Assembly: GCA_003214815.1 (NCBI GenBank)
Contig: QCLE01000004.1
Span: 1 to 64,000, forward strand
Direction of reading: 5' to 3'
DNA: 64,000 nt
Source of the DNA: Prochlorococcus sp. AG-412-J13
Lineage (GTDB): Bacteria > Cyanobacteriota > Cyanobacteriia > PCC-6307 > Cyanobiaceae
Shown: in pieces, positions 31,538 to 41,603 of the stretch
How positions within the stretch are numbered: the first letter of the stretch is position 1
How the letters are laid out: every line of letters starts with the position of its first letter
The notes under the pieces: model-generated
Seen by the model: only the letters and a program-made list of their open reading frames with translations
Told to the model about the DNA's origin: nothing
The model's database searches: none
Program-made: the position numbers and the translations under genes

Positions 31538-32559
31538 TACTCTATTCGCGGATCTAAATACGCGATTAAGATATCCACGAAGAGATTTAAAGAAACTATG
31601 AGCATGGAGGTAAAAATTACAATGCCTTGAACCAAGGTATAGTCTCTCTGAGAAATTGCTTCATGTAATCTTAAAGCAATACCTGGCCAAGAAAAAGTTA
31701 CTTCGAACAATAGAGTGCCTCCAGCTAATGATGCCATCGTCAAGCCAGAAATAGTGACAATTGGCAATAGAGCATTTGGTAATGCATGGTTTAAAAAGAT
31801 TTTTTTCCTCGATATTCCTCTACACAAAGCAGCATTTACGTAATCACTTTTTAATGTCTTATCCAAATTTACTCTAAATGAGCGGCTAAAAATACCACTC
31901 AAAAGAAAGCCAAGTGTAATTGAAGGAAGTGCTAGATGATAAAGGCTATCTTTCAAAGCAATAATATTATTTGAAAGAATACTATCTAAAACTAGAAAAC
32001 CTGTAATTTGAGGTTGTTGCTGAAAGATTGGAAATCTACCCCCAACTGGGGAAATATTAAAATATACAGTAAATAATAATTGAGCTAACATTGCGCCCCA
32101 AAAAGGAGGGATCGCATATGAGGCGATTCCTAATATTCTCGCAATATAATCAGTCTTTTTACCTCTATTTCTCAAGCCAATTAAACCCATTGGGAAACCT
32201 ATTAGTATGGCACTTAATATTGAAAAGAATCCAAGCTCAAGACTTGCAGGTAATGACTTTAGAATAATATTTAGGACTGGCTCTTGGGTACTAAGAGATT
32301 GACCAAAATCTAAGTGCAATATATTTTTAATATATGAAAAATATTGATTTATTAAAGGTTCATTTAAACCCAATTTATTTCTTAGAAATTCCCTTGAAAC
32401 CTCATCGGCTCCGGATCCAAGTATGGCATCGACAGGATCGCCGGGAGCAATTCTCAATAAAATAAATACTAATGAAGAAATTATCCATAACATTATTGGT
32501 ATTAATGAAATTTTTAATAAGGAATAATTTATTAGTTTATTTAAATTTCTACTCATCAA
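31534..32559 (-). CDS. dppB: peptide-type ABC transporter permease (DppB/OppB family)
   Basis: The 341-residue membrane protein begins with the OppB/DppB pattern (LLRIAPGDPVDAILG). The EAA-like loop is LLFEVTFSWPGIALRLHEAI preceded by HALPNALLPIVTISGL. It imports peptides, nickel chelates or similar. It overlaps the binding-protein gene by 11 bases. The usual second permease (DppC) and the ATPases are not adjacent. Confidence 0.88.
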   Translation of the reverse strand: MMSRNLNKLINYSLLKISLIPIMLWIISSLVFILLRIAPGDPVDAILGSGADEVSREFLRNKLGLNEPLINQYFSYIKNILHLDFGQSLSTQEPVLNIILKSLPASLELGFFSILSAILIGFPMGLIGLRNRGKKTDYIARILGIASYAIPPFWGAMLAQLLFTVYFNISPVGGRFPIFQQQPQITGFLVLDSILSNNIIALKDSLYHLALPSITLGFLLSGIFSRSFRVNLDKTLKSDYVNAALCRGISRKKIFLNHALPNALLPIVTISGLTMASLAGGTLLFEVTFSWPGIALRLHEAISQRDYTLVQGIVIFTSMLIVSLNLFVDILIAYLDPRIEY

Positions 32560-34120
32560 TTAACTTAAGATCACTCAATGAAATTATTCCTGCACCATTA
32601 AAAATAGGTTTTGATATTTTATTTTGAGACCATGCTTTTTGAGAGGATATCCAAATAGGAATATAAGGGATTGAATTTGCTGCTATTTTTTCAATTTCAA
32701 CAAGTTTTTCTAATCTTTTAATTCCACTTATTTTTTCACTCTCAAGAAATAAACTTTCCACTTTGTTAGATCCCCAAAAACTTCCGCTGTAAACTGATTC
32801 TCCTTTTTTACATATGCCATCAACTATTTCATTACAACTTAAAAGAGGGGTGAGATAGGCTTCTGGATCTGAATAAGCTCCAGTCCAATCGAGAATAACT
32901 GCTGTATAACTTCCTAAACTTAGATTCTTATAAACTGTTGTAGATTCAACACCATTGAGTTCAATATCAACACAATCTTTCAAAGAATTTTTAATTTCTT
33001 CCTGCCATGTAAGTGCAATAAGCTTATCAGCAGGTACATTTGATCTATAAGTAAGAGGGATTTTAAGAATATTTCCATTACAAAAGTTTTCTTTTTGCAA
33101 TAACAGTCTCGCTTCTAAATAATCATATTTAGGCCACAGTTCTTGATTATCTTTTTTTAATATCGGAGGAATAATTGATCTAGATGGCTTTCTTAATCCA
33201 TAACTTACTTTCTCACTAATTAATTTTCTATTAAGACTTTTTGCCAAAGCCAGTCTTAAATTAAGATTACTTAAGGGATAAGAACTAGTTTTAAGGCTTA
33301 TAAAACTTAATTCAGTGAAAGGGCTATTACCTTCTTTAAACTGTTTATTTTTACTTAAACTATTTAGAGTTTTTCTCTGACTATCATCAATTGAATTTGA
33401 TAAGAGCACGTCAATTTGTTTACTTTTTAAAGCACCAAAAAGAGAAGATGAATTTGAATATCCCACAAAATTAATGCCCTTATTTAAGGGATTTTGTCCC
33501 CAGTAATTCAAATTTGGATCAATTGATTGAACTTCATTAGAAAAACTTGTCAGAACATACTTGCCAGTACCAACGAATTTTTCATTTAGAAACTTATCAG
33601 AATATTCTTTGTAAAATGTAGGAGATATTGGAGTTAAATTTACTGATGTAAGTAAACCATTTAATGAACTTGATGGTTTATTCAAATTTATTATGACTGA
33701 ATATTCACTTGGCGTTTCTATTGATTTAATCTTATTTCCTAAAATATAATTCATCGTTCCAATTCTTTTGAATCTATCAAAAGTAAACTTTATTGCATTT
33801 GAGTTAAATGCAGTTCCATCGTGAAAAAAAACATTTTTCCTTAAATTGATAATTATTTGAAGTCCATCCTTTGAAATAATTGGCATCCCCGAAGCCAATT
33901 CAGGTATTAATTCTCCGTTAGAATTTAATTCATATAATGTGTCCCCCAGAGAACTTATTAATTGAATAGCTTTAAGAGTATTAGCTCTAGCTGGATCTAA
34001 AGATTCAATTTTTCCAGAACTTGCTACTATGATTTTTTTAGATATTCTTTTTGAGCCGCAAGAATTCTGTAAAAAAGAAATTAAAATAATAAATATTGAT
34101 AAAAAAAAAGTTTTTTTCAT
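32549..34120 (-). CDS. ABC transporter substrate-binding protein, family 5
   Basis: The 523-residue protein has an export signal with a possible lipobox cysteine at 21 (LQNSCGS, not a perfect lipobox). The family-5 signature is ASSGKIESLDPARANTLKAI, LRKNVFFHDGTAFNSNAIKF and later NLRLALAKSLNRK. It binds oligopeptides or related ligands for the adjacent DppB-type permease. Length is normal and no frameshift is seen. Ligand not predictable. Confidence 0.88.
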   Translation of the reverse strand: MKKTFFLSIFIILISFLQNSCGSKRISKKIIVASSGKIESLDPARANTLKAIQLISSLGDTLYELNSNGELIPELASGMPIISKDGLQIIINLRKNVFFHDGTAFNSNAIKFTFDRFKRIGTMNYILGNKIKSIETPSEYSVIINLNKPSSSLNGLLTSVNLTPISPTFYKEYSDKFLNEKFVGTGKYVLTSFSNEVQSIDPNLNYWGQNPLNKGINFVGYSNSSSLFGALKSKQIDVLLSNSIDDSQRKTLNSLSKNKQFKEGNSPFTELSFISLKTSSYPLSNLNLRLALAKSLNRKLISEKVSYGLRKPSRSIIPPILKKDNQELWPKYDYLEARLLLQKENFCNGNILKIPLTYRSNVPADKLIALTWQEEIKNSLKDCVDIELNGVESTTVYKNLSLGSYTAVILDWTGAYSDPEAYLTPLLSCNEIVDGICKKGESVYSGSFWGSNKVESLFLESEKISGIKRLEKLVEIEKIAANSIPYIPIWISSQKAWSQNKISKPIFNGAGIISLSDLKLIDE

Positions 34121-34137
34121 ATTTCTTTAGTAATTTA

Positions 34138-34389
34138 TTATTCTGAAGAATTATTTGAACAAAAAATTTGTAAGGTTATTTGACTTATTTCTAGAGCAAA
34201 TGTTTTTTTAGAATTAGTGGCAAAAGGCCACTCTCTCACCCAACAAATTTCTTTATATATATTTATACCAATTACTTGAAAAGTCTTATTGCTATTTTTA
34301 ATTTTTACACAAGCGCCTTTATAAAGGTTTTCAGAACAAATTAAATTATTATTTTGATTTTTATTGTTTAATAGTTTTGAATGAATCAT
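34138..34389 (-). CDS. small conserved-looking protein, unknown
   Basis: The 83-residue protein is predicted beta-rich, with no signal peptide. The segment LYKGACVKIKNSNKTFQVIG, then CWVREWPFA, resembles a small SH3-like barrel. It lies 17 bases before the binding-protein gene and 70 bases after hom on the same strand. Unknown function. Confidence 0.55.
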   Translation of the reverse strand: MIHSKLLNNKNQNNNLICSENLYKGACVKIKNSNKTFQVIGINIYKEICWVREWPFATNSKKTFALEISQITLQIFCSNNSSE

Positions 34390-34459
34390 TAAGGAGCTAA
34401 AACCAAAAACTTACTTTCTTCGGTTTACCAAGCTATAAATAAATTTGCAAACTATTATT

Positions 34460-35761
34460 TTAAATACAACTTAATTGACTTGCAATAATTTTGACTTCAT
34501 TTAGCGAATTTATTTCAACTTTCGATTTCTCAAAATCTCCATTATTCACCTCATGAGTAATGACGACAATTTCAGCTTTGTCCACACTTGCATCTAGTTG
34601 AACAATTGATTCGATTGATACGTTATTATTTCCAAAAATATCTCCAATCTTTCCTATTACACCTGGAGTATCAAGACAAATAATTCTAAGGTAATTTTTT
34701 TTATTTATTTGTGACGATCCTATAATATGACAGTTTCTCCAGAAATCAAAGGATAATAGTGGATCGATTGAATTATTATTTTTTACTGAGGCGGCATGCA
34801 GATTTAATATATCTGATACTACTGATGCAGCAGTTGGGCCACTCCCTGCTCCTGGACCATACAACATTATCTCTCCAAGAGGATCAGCCTCTATCAATAA
34901 GGCATTATTAACTCCCTTAACTGTTGCCAATGGATGAGATTTTGGAATCAAAGAAGGTCCTACCCAAATATTCAAAGCAAGTGAGTCATTATTATTAATT
35001 TGCCCCCTTTCGGAGAGCGCTAAAAGTTTTATTTCAAATCCTAATTTATTGGCATATTCGATATCCTTGAGATTAATTTTACTAATGCCCTCAGAATGTA
35101 TCTCCTCTCTTTTGATTTTCCCTCCAAATGCAAGTTCACTAAGAATTGAAATCTTATCAGCAGCATCATGGCCCTCAACATCTGCGGTTGGATCAAATTC
35201 TGCATACCCAAGGCTTTGAGCCAATTTTAAGGTTTCCTTATAATCAGCTTTTTCATTTGTCATCTTTGAAAGAATAAAATTTGTTGTGCCATTTATTATC
35301 CCAACCATTTTTTTTATGCTGTTACTTTTTAATGATCTTTTTAAGGGTTCAATTATAGGAATCCCTCCGCAAACTGCCGCCTCTGACAATATATAAACGC
35401 CTTCTTTAGATGCAGTTTTATATATTTCTTCTCCATATCTTGCAATGACCGCTTTATTTGCAGTAACAACAGATTTACCTAATTTTAATGATTGCAGAAT
35501 AATATCTTTCGCTAAATCAACTCCACCCATTACTTCAACAATTAAATCTATAGAGGGGTCATTGATTAATTTAAATGGATCATCAGTTAATAAATTATTA
35601 TCTAGCTCAATATCTCTTTTTTTATGAAGATCTTTAACTGCTATTTTTACAATTTCTATTTCTTTTAGAATTGGATGTGAATCAACTTCAGAAATTAATA
35701 TTTTATAAATCCCTGAACCTACAGTACCAAAACCTACAATCCCAACTTTGCATTTTCTCAT
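34460..35761 (-). CDS. hom: homoserine dehydrogenase
   Basis: The 433-residue enzyme converts aspartate semialdehyde to homoserine with NAD(P)H for threonine and methionine synthesis. The nucleotide-binding VGIVGFGTVGSGIY leads, VTANKAVIARYG follows, and the catalytic stretch GGIPIIEPLKRSL...GTTNFILSKM and YAEFDPTADVEGHDAADK is complete. The C-terminal ACT domain (about 350-433, LDTPGVIGKIGDIF) suggests threonine feedback. It follows sufE by 44 bases. Confidence 0.95.
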   Translation of the reverse strand: MRKCKVGIVGFGTVGSGIYKILISEVDSHPILKEIEIVKIAVKDLHKKRDIELDNNLLTDDPFKLINDPSIDLIVEVMGGVDLAKDIILQSLKLGKSVVTANKAVIARYGEEIYKTASKEGVYILSEAAVCGGIPIIEPLKRSLKSNSIKKMVGIINGTTNFILSKMTNEKADYKETLKLAQSLGYAEFDPTADVEGHDAADKISILSELAFGGKIKREEIHSEGISKINLKDIEYANKLGFEIKLLALSERGQINNNDSLALNIWVGPSLIPKSHPLATVKGVNNALLIEADPLGEIMLYGPGAGSGPTAASVVSDILNLHAASVKNNNSIDPLLSFDFWRNCHIIGSSQINKKNYLRIICLDTPGVIGKIGDIFGNNNVSIESIVQLDASVDKAEIVVITHEVNNGDFEKSKVEINSLNEVKIIASQLSCI

Positions 35762-35805
35762 TTTTTATTTATTTTTACTTTTAATTTAATTTTATATTAT
35801 TAGAC

Positions 35806-36225
35806 CTACAAAAATTCATTTGCTTTAGACTGCATTTTCAATAATATGTTTAAAAAACCATTTGATCGTGAAGGCGTTAAGCTTGCTTTCAAACCAGTAT
35901 CTTCAATAAATTTCTTATCTATTTTAACAACCTCATTAGGTGTTAATTCATTTAACCCAGTAATTAAAAATGCTAATAAACCCTTGGTTATTAGGGCATC
36001 AGAATATCCTTCCCAAAATAATTTGCCGCCTTTAATATTTGCGTTAACAAAAACTTCTGAAACGCATCCCTTAACCTTATTTTCTTCAACAAGGATTTCA
36101 CTTCCTGGTTCTTTCAATTTTTTCCCTAGCCATAAAATGTACTCATATTTTCTTTTTGGATCTTCTGATTTCTTCAACTTTTCGACTAATTTTGATAAAT
36201 TATAATATTTTTCTTGATTTTCCAT
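35806..36225 (-). CDS. sufE: SufE-type sulfur acceptor
   Basis: The 139-residue protein has the SufE pattern: EDPKRKYEYILWLGKKL, then VKGCVSEVFVNANIKGGKLF with the sulfur-accepting cysteine (C49) and a C-terminal SRSNGFLNILLKM. It takes persulfide sulfur from the desulfurase SufS and passes it to the SufBCD scaffold for Fe-S cluster assembly. The other suf genes are elsewhere. Confidence 0.93.
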   Translation of the reverse strand: MENQEKYYNLSKLVEKLKKSEDPKRKYEYILWLGKKLKEPGSEILVEENKVKGCVSEVFVNANIKGGKLFWEGYSDALITKGLLAFLITGLNELTPNEVVKIDKKFIEDTGLKASLTPSRSNGFLNILLKMQSKANEFL

Positions 36226-36266
36226 TTTTTAGAAAACTATATAATAAACCAAATATAGATCTTTAA

Positions 36267-36824
36267 CTATACAAATATTTCTTTTTCTGTGATAAACCCT
36301 GATAAAGGAATATCCCACTCAGTTCTGGTTAAGGGAATCGTACTTACACAATTAGAAGTTAATACTCCAATGCATGGAACATTTCTCCAATTTTTATCTC
36401 TCCTTAATTTATCAAAATAACCTCCTCCATAACCTAATCTTGTTAAATTTTTATCTACAGAAAGACATGGGACAAATATCATGCTTATCTGCTTATGACT
36501 TAATGAAAAAGAGTTATTTGGACTTAGTATTCCCTCAGAGTCTTTAGTAAGAGGTTTTTCATCCCATGGATAAAATAACAACTCTTTTTTACCTTTACAT
36601 CTGGGCAAAGCCAAAGAAATATTTTCCTTAAGACTTCTTATATCTACTTCATTTCTTAGAGGCCAATATATTGATATATAACCAATATTTTTATATTCCT
36701 TAATAAATGAATCAACATACAATTTAACATTCTTTTCTACATTTTCTCTTTTTTTTAGAGAAATCTCATCTCTAAGTTTTCTAAAGGTATGCCTCTCCAA
36801 TTTCTTTTTCTCAAAGATAGTCAT
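36267..36824 (-). CDS. 5-formyltetrahydrofolate cyclo-ligase
   Basis: The 185-residue enzyme converts 5-formyl-THF to 5,10-methenyl-THF with ATP. The N-terminal RHTFRKLRDEISLKKREN and the C-terminal phosphate loop LGYGGGYFDKLRR are the family signatures. It is 9 bases downstream of ruvC and 41 before sufE in the same direction, so it is part of a chlI-ruvC-cyclo-ligase run. Confidence 0.92.
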   Translation of the reverse strand: MTIFEKKKLERHTFRKLRDEISLKKRENVEKNVKLYVDSFIKEYKNIGYISIYWPLRNEVDIRSLKENISLALPRCKGKKELLFYPWDEKPLTKDSEGILSPNNSFSLSHKQISMIFVPCLSVDKNLTRLGYGGGYFDKLRRDKNWRNVPCIGVLTSNCVSTIPLTRTEWDIPLSGFITEKEIFV

Positions 36825-36833
36825 ATTGAATCC

Positions 36834-37307
36834 TCAGTTAATGCCATCTTCATTTAGTTTTGTAAGAGCTATTGCCAAAGCATCTGCTGAATCATCAGGT
36901 GTTGGAGCTTTGTTAAGTTCTAAGTTATTCATAACAGCGTCTAGAACTTCTTTCTTAGATGCTTTTCCAGACCCAGCAATGGTTAATTTTATCTGAGCAG
37001 GAGAATATTCACTAACATGAATTTTTTTTGAGGCCAATACCATCATAATCACGCCTCTAGCCTGCACCACACTAATGGTAGTACTGGATCTGTAAAAGAA
37101 AAATTTTTCTACCGCCGCTACAGTTGGATTCCAATGATTAATTAATTTATTAAGATCTTTGAATATCTCATAAAGTCTATCCTCTTCTTTTTTATCTTTA
37201 CCTGTCTCAATGACACCACAATCTAATAATATCTTTTTTTCATTTTCTATTTCAATAATTCCATAACCAACTCTAGCTAATCCAGGGTCAACTCCAATTA
37301 TTCTCAC
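36834..37307 (-). CDS. ruvC: Holliday junction resolvase RuvC
   Basis: The 157-residue endonuclease cleaves Holliday junctions with RuvAB. The acidic residues are visible: D7 in [17 protein letters not shown] in [12 protein letters not shown], and the pair in [13 protein letters not shown]. The length matches the family. It starts 5 bases after chlI. Confidence 0.95.
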   Translation of the reverse strand: MRIIGVDPGLARVGYGIIEIENEKKILLDCGVIETGKDKKEEDRLYEIFKDLNKLINHWNPTVAAVEKFFFYRSSTTISVVQARGVIMMVLASKKIHVSEYSPAQIKLTIAGSGKASKKEVLDAVMNNLELNKAPTPDDSADALAIALTKLNEDGIN

Positions 37308-37312
37308 TGTAA

Positions 37313-38401
37313 TTAAGCTTCTGCAGATAATTGAAATTTTGAAATATTTTCTTTCACATCTAAATCAAATACTTTACAAAAAACTTGAATAACTCTTTCA
37401 CCTGAATCAACTTGTTCTAGGGGATCTTTTCTTAGTCTATGTCTTAAAGAACAAGAAATTACCCTTGCTATGTCATCTTCTTGCACTTCAGTTCTGCCCT
37501 CAAATGCTGCAATTGCTCTTGCTGATCGATTTGTAACAATATCTCCACGTAAACCATCCACATCTAGTTCTCCACATATTGAAGAAATATTCAATCTTAA
37601 GTCATCGTCCATTTGAACAGAATTTAATATTTCTTGAGCTTTAATAACCTTTTGTTGAAGTTCATCCTGTTTTTTCTCAACACTCAATGAAAACTCATCA
37701 GGATTATCATCAAAAGAAGTTCTTTGATCAACTACTTGAACTCTTAATTCAGCATCTCTAACTGTCTTAACCTCAACACTCATTCCAAACCTGTCCAATA
37801 GCTGAGGCCTTAATTCACCTTCTTCTGGATTGCCTGAACCTATAAGGACAAACCTCGCAGGATGTCTAACTGAGACTCCCTCCCTTTCAACTGTGTTCCA
37901 TCCGGAAGCGGCCGAATCTAAAAGTACATCAACTAAATGATCATCAAGTAAATTTACTTCATCAACGTATAGTAAACCCCTATTAGCTTTTGCTAATAAC
38001 CCTGGTTCGAATGCCTTAACACCTTCGCTCAAAGCCTTCTCTATATCAATGGTTCCACAAAGCCTATCTTCAGTAGCCCCTAAAGGCAAGTCAACCATAG
38101 GTACTTGTTTTTGAATACTCTCTAGATTTTCTCCTTGAACAATTTTTTCCAAAACTTCTTTGCTCTGCAAATCAGGATCAACAAGAGAGCTATTATATGG
38201 ATCGTCTTTAACAACTTCAATTGCTGGCAACAAATCAGCTAAGGCTCTTATCGTAGTAGACTTACCAGTCCCTCTATCACCCATTATCATCACTCCTCCA
38301 ATTCTTGGATCAATAACATTTAACAAGAGTGCTAATTTCATTTCTTCCTGACCAATTACAGCTGTAAAAGGAAAAACTCTTCTTTTCTTTTTTGTAGTCA
38401 C
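37313..38401 (-). CDS. chlI: magnesium chelatase ATPase subunit I
   Basis: The 362-residue AAA+ ATPase inserts Mg into protoporphyrin IX together with ChlD and ChlH, the first committed step of chlorophyll synthesis. It has Walker [10 protein letters not shown] (about 41-49), Walker [17 protein letters not shown], sensor [19 protein letters not shown] and the family opening [17 protein letters not shown]. It heads the run chlI-ruvC-cyclo-ligase-sufE-hom. Confidence 0.96.
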   Translation of the reverse strand: MTTKKKRRVFPFTAVIGQEEMKLALLLNVIDPRIGGVMIMGDRGTGKSTTIRALADLLPAIEVVKDDPYNSSLVDPDLQSKEVLEKIVQGENLESIQKQVPMVDLPLGATEDRLCGTIDIEKALSEGVKAFEPGLLAKANRGLLYVDEVNLLDDHLVDVLLDSAASGWNTVEREGVSVRHPARFVLIGSGNPEEGELRPQLLDRFGMSVEVKTVRDAELRVQVVDQRTSFDDNPDEFSLSVEKKQDELQQKVIKAQEILNSVQMDDDLRLNISSICGELDVDGLRGDIVTNRSARAIAAFEGRTEVQEDDIARVISCSLRHRLRKDPLEQVDSGERVIQVFCKVFDLDVKENISKFQLSAEA

Positions 38402-38523
38402 AGTTTAAATTTTCTTTAATATTCAAATAATCAATAGATGTTACTTCAGAAAATGTTTTTAGTAAATATCTCTATCAAATTAAAACTACAAAGAAATACA
38501 ATCTAACTTAATTAATTATGTAG

Positions 38524-39273
38524 CTAATTTCTTTTTGAATTGTTTAAAAACCATTTTATTTGATGAACAATTCCTCTTAAAACATTTATTTCGTGCATTG
38601 ATGTATTTGCCCTTAAAATATAATTTTTAAATTTACTTATTTTTGCTCTAGAGGTATGTTTTAAAAGATATCCAACTGCCAGAAGCAATTCCTCTATCTC
38701 CAAAAACGAATCATGAATTTGTTTTGATGATGCAAGATTAAAAAATTCTAATTCTTGATTAAGATTTCTTTTTGAAGACTTATTCAACTCATACAAAGCT
38801 ATTGAAACTGCGTGAGAAAGATTTAAAGAGGGATTATTCTTGGATGTAGGAATATTAAAAGTCTTATTTGCCAGAAGTAATTCATCATTAGTCAAACCAC
38901 TATTTTCTCTTCCAAATATAATTGCTAAATTATTTATCTTTTTAAAAGATATAGTCCAATTAAATATATCTTCTGAAGATTCAAAAAATGAATCTTTACT
39001 TACATCAATCCTTCCGCAAGATGCGAGAACCAAATCACAATCAAAAATAGCATTTTCAAGATTATAAAAAATCTTACAATTATCAAGAAATTTTTGACCT
39101 TTAAGTGCCATTTTTTTTGCTTCTAAAGAGAAGATATCGCACTTTGGAGAAACAATTCTTAATTCATCAACTTCAAAGTTAGAGCATAATCTAGCAACGC
39201 TCCCAACATTTAAAGGACCATTGGGTTCAACTAATATTAACTTTAAATTAGAAAAATTTTTCTCCAAGATCAT
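38524..39273 (-). CDS. SPOUT-family RNA 2'-O-methyltransferase (TrmJ/TrmH type)
   Basis: The 249-residue protein starts LILVEPNGPLNVGSVARLCS, typical of TrmJ-like proteins. The knot region is LAIIFGRENSGLTNDELLL and NPSLNLSHAVSIALYEL. It methylates tRNA or rRNA ribose using SAM. TrmJ (position 32) is the likeliest assignment from the N-terminus. It overlaps cytM by 4 bases. Confidence 0.85.
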   Translation of the reverse strand: MILEKNFSNLKLILVEPNGPLNVGSVARLCSNFEVDELRIVSPKCDIFSLEAKKMALKGQKFLDNCKIFYNLENAIFDCDLVLASCGRIDVSKDSFFESSEDIFNWTISFKKINNLAIIFGRENSGLTNDELLLANKTFNIPTSKNNPSLNLSHAVSIALYELNKSSKRNLNQELEFFNLASSKQIHDSFLEIEELLLAVGYLLKHTSRAKISKFKNYILRANTSMHEINVLRGIVHQIKWFLNNSKRN

Positions 39274-39656
39274 TCAAGGCTATGAAGATATTTTAATAAA
39301 TTGGACATATTTACAGGATCAATTTCAAAACTTGGCATGGGAGGAGTAAGGCCACCAGTAACTTGTTTAATTATCTCTTTATCATTCAAACGTTTAGTTA
39401 TTGAGTGTAAGTCTGGGCCCACTAATCCTCTGGCTGTAATTCCATGACATCCAACACAATTTATCTTAAAAAGAGCATCTCCTTCCTCAGCAGAACCATT
39501 AAGCTCAAGAGTTTCAATAATATATTTGTTATTTTCATTATGATTCACAAAAAATATAGAAAGACATATCAATAAAGCAAAAAAAATAATACAAAGAATT
39601 TTCAAGTATGCTCTTTTAAAGTCTCTTTCTGCTGCAGATGATGAAGATGTTGACAC
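39270..39656 (-). CDS. cytM: cytochrome cM-type membrane-anchored cytochrome c
   Basis: The 128-residue protein has an uncleaved-looking N-terminal helix (about 19-38) and a mono-heme domain. The heme site is CVGCH, and the distal ligand Met is in [11 protein letters not shown]. The size, N-terminal anchor and [10 protein letters not shown] pattern fit cytochrome cM of cyanobacteria, an electron carrier in respiration and stress. It lies divergent to petG, separated by 55 bases. Confidence 0.85.
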   Translation of the reverse strand: MSTSSSSAAERDFKRAYLKILCIIFFALLICLSIFFVNHNENNKYIIETLELNGSAEEGDALFKINCVGCHGITARGLVGPDLHSITKRLNDKEIIKQVTGGLTPPMPSFEIDPVNMSNLLKYLHSLE

Positions 39657-39711
39657 AAAAAATAGTCTCTATGTAACAATTGTGAATAAGAAATTTAAAA
39701 AAGGCAAAAAA

Positions 39712-39831
39712 ATGATAGAGCCTCTTCTATGTGGAATTGTTTTAGGGTTAGTTCCAATAACTCTTCTTGGATTATTTGTAAGCGCATGGAATCAATACAG
39801 AAGAGGTTCAGGGATGTTGGACATTGATTAA
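39712..39831 (+). CDS. petG: cytochrome b6f complex subunit PetG
   Basis: The 39-residue single-helix subunit begins [20 protein letters not shown] and ends [14 protein letters not shown], the standard PetG sequence. It stabilises the cytochrome b6f complex in the thylakoid membrane. Its last 24 bases overlap the 3' end of the convergent rsmD gene. Confidence 0.95.
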   Translation: MIEPLLCGIVLGLVPITLLGLFVSAWNQYRRGSGMLDID

Positions 39832-40407
39832 GAATGTTAATCTTGACTGTCCATAGTCTCTTACATCTATAGTTTCCCATAAAATACTTTTTTTAATAAT
39901 TAGGTTTGGAGAATGTTCGCAAATAACTATTGAATCTTTTTTTAAAAAATTACAATTAAATATTTGATTTAAAACTAATTCATGAAAATTTGCATTATAT
40001 GGAGGGTCTAGATAAACAAAATCAAACTTAAATTTATTTAAATCCAAAATTTTAGATGATAAGTTTCTCTCGAAATTTGGTTTTGTCCAGTACAAAACGT
40101 CTTTACAAATAACATCAATATCATTTTTCCTATTGTCTATATCCTGCAAAGAGAGTAAATTTTTTAAGCAAATTTTTGAGTTGTTTTTGTTTTTTTCAAT
40201 TGCAATTATTTTTCTTGCCCCATGATTATATGCTTCACAAGCTATAGCTCCTGTTCCACTAAATAAATCTAACCAGTTACTATTTTCAACTCTGTTGTTC
40301 AGTATATTAAATACAGCTTCTCTAACTCTCAAAGTTGTAGGTCTGGTATAAATATTATTTGGACTTTGGAGTCTTTTACCACCTATTAATCTTAAATTAG
40401 TCTTCAT
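39808..40407 (-). CDS. rsmD: 16S rRNA m2G966 methyltransferase RsmD
   Basis: The 199-residue SAM-dependent enzyme has motif [21 protein letters not shown], the catalytic motif [13 protein letters not shown] (DPPY) and the opening [12 protein letters not shown]. It methylates guanine in 16S rRNA. It lies downstream of hisH (13 bases) and trxA in one minus-strand run. Confidence 0.93.
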   Translation of the reverse strand: MKTNLRLIGGKRLQSPNNIYTRPTTLRVREAVFNILNNRVENSNWLDLFSGTGAIACEAYNHGARKIIAIEKNKNNSKICLKNLLSLQDIDNRKNDIDVICKDVLYWTKPNFERNLSSKILDLNKFKFDFVYLDPPYNANFHELVLNQIFNCNFLKKDSIVICEHSPNLIIKKSILWETIDVRDYGQSRLTFLINVQHP

Positions 40408-40420
40408 CCCTAATCATCTG

Positions 40421-41038
40421 TTATTGAATATTACTAAGCCATCTTCTCAAAAGTTTTTCTCCAGTTTTACCAGATTTTTCTGGATGAAATTGACAGGCCA
40501 ATAAATTATCATTCTCAATCATTGCAGTTAATTTTTCGGAACCATAATCAACTTGAGCTGCAATAATATTTGATTCATCTGGGATTGCATGATAGGAATG
40601 TACAAAATAGACCCAATTATTTAATTCTTCAAGCTCCAATAAAGTATTTGGTTTTGTAGGTAAAAGTTGACACCAACCCATGTGTGGGATTCTTTGGTTG
40701 AAAACATTAGGTATTTTCTGTATTTTTCCTTTTAAAATTCCCAGACCTTGAATTTCTCCTTCATCGCTAGATTCAAAGAGGAGTTGAAGACCTAAGCATA
40801 TACCCAGAAAAGGATTCCCGCTTTTAATCCAATTTTTCAAATCAGTTATCAAATCCGTATTTATAAGATTATTCATTGCCGGGTCAAACGCCCCAACACC
40901 AGGAAGTATTATTGCTTTACAAAGCTTGGACTCATTAAAGTTTTTAATTAATACTATTTCTTCTCCCAGACATTCTAGAGATTTTGTAACAGAATGAATG
41001 TTACCCATCCCATAATCTATAAGTCCAATTTTATGCAA
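40421..41038 (-). CDS. hisH: imidazole glycerol phosphate synthase glutaminase subunit
   Basis: The 205-residue class-I glutaminase supplies ammonia to HisF in histidine synthesis. The oxyanion region is PGVGAFDPAM, the nucleophile is in FLGICLGLQLLF, and His/Glu lie in CQFHPEKSG. It follows trxA by 11 bases. Confidence 0.95.
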   Translation of the reverse strand: MHKIGLIDYGMGNIHSVTKSLECLGEEIVLIKNFNESKLCKAIILPGVGAFDPAMNNLINTDLITDLKNWIKSGNPFLGICLGLQLLFESSDEGEIQGLGILKGKIQKIPNVFNQRIPHMGWCQLLPTKPNTLLELEELNNWVYFVHSYHAIPDESNIIAAQVDYGSEKLTAMIENDNLLACQFHPEKSGKTGEKLLRRWLSNIQ

Positions 41039-41049
41039 AGCCTTTAAAT

Positions 41050-41373
41050 TTATAAATACTTAGTTAAAGTACTCGAAAGAGTTGCTTTTGGTACCGCTCC
41101 AACAACGGTATCAACCTTTTGACCTCCTTTAAAGATCATTAATGTAGGAATGCTTCTAATTCCGTATTGACTGGCAACATTTGGATTCTCATCTGTGTTT
41201 AATTTAAAAACTTTAATTTTCCCTTCAAAGTCTTTTGAGATTTCTTCTACAACTGGTGCAACCATCCTACATGGACCGCACCATGGTGCCCAAAAATCAA
41301 CCAATACTGGTAGATCACTTTTCAGTACATCCTTGTCAAATGAAGAATCAGTTACGGCTGGAGCTGATGACAT
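41050..41373 (-). CDS. trxA: thioredoxin
   Basis: The 107-residue protein has the active site [11 protein letters not shown] and cis-proline region [13 protein letters not shown]. It is an m-type thioredoxin by length and context and reduces disulfides in target enzymes. The Yfr1 RNA gene lies immediately upstream on the same strand. Confidence 0.96.
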   Translation of the reverse strand: MSSAPAVTDSSFDKDVLKSDLPVLVDFWAPWCGPCRMVAPVVEEISKDFEGKIKVFKLNTDENPNVASQYGIRSIPTLMIFKGGQKVDTVVGAVPKATLSSTLTKYL

Positions 41374-41464
41374 AATTTAAGTATTCCTTTTTGAAAATTT
41401 AGCAGGCAATTCTTTTAAGTGATGATTTCATTACAGATAAAATAATATAAGTAACAAAATATAT

Positions 41465-41519
41465 AAAAAAGCCCGATTAATCGGGCGATTTAGTGTGTGA
41501 GGAGTATGGGGTTTCCCCC
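41465..41519 (-). ncRNA. yfr1: Yfr1 small regulatory RNA
   Basis: The minus strand reads GGGGGAAACCCCATACTCCT and then CACACACTAAATCG, followed by the terminator GCCCGATTAATCGGGC and a T tract. This is the classic Yfr1 layout: a short GGGG/CCCC hairpin, the unpaired ACTCCTCACACAC core (complement of 41493-41505) and a terminator hairpin. The position between guaB and trxA is the known Yfr1 location in Prochlorococcus. Yfr1 pairs with outer-membrane (porin-type) mRNAs in this lineage. The 5' end is estimated. Confidence 0.95.
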
Positions 41520-41603
41520 ATTATTTCATAATAACTCCTAATTAGAAAAATTTTCAATTTAATACTTAATTCACTAAAGTTTTATAATTTTGCTCTAAAA
41601 AGA

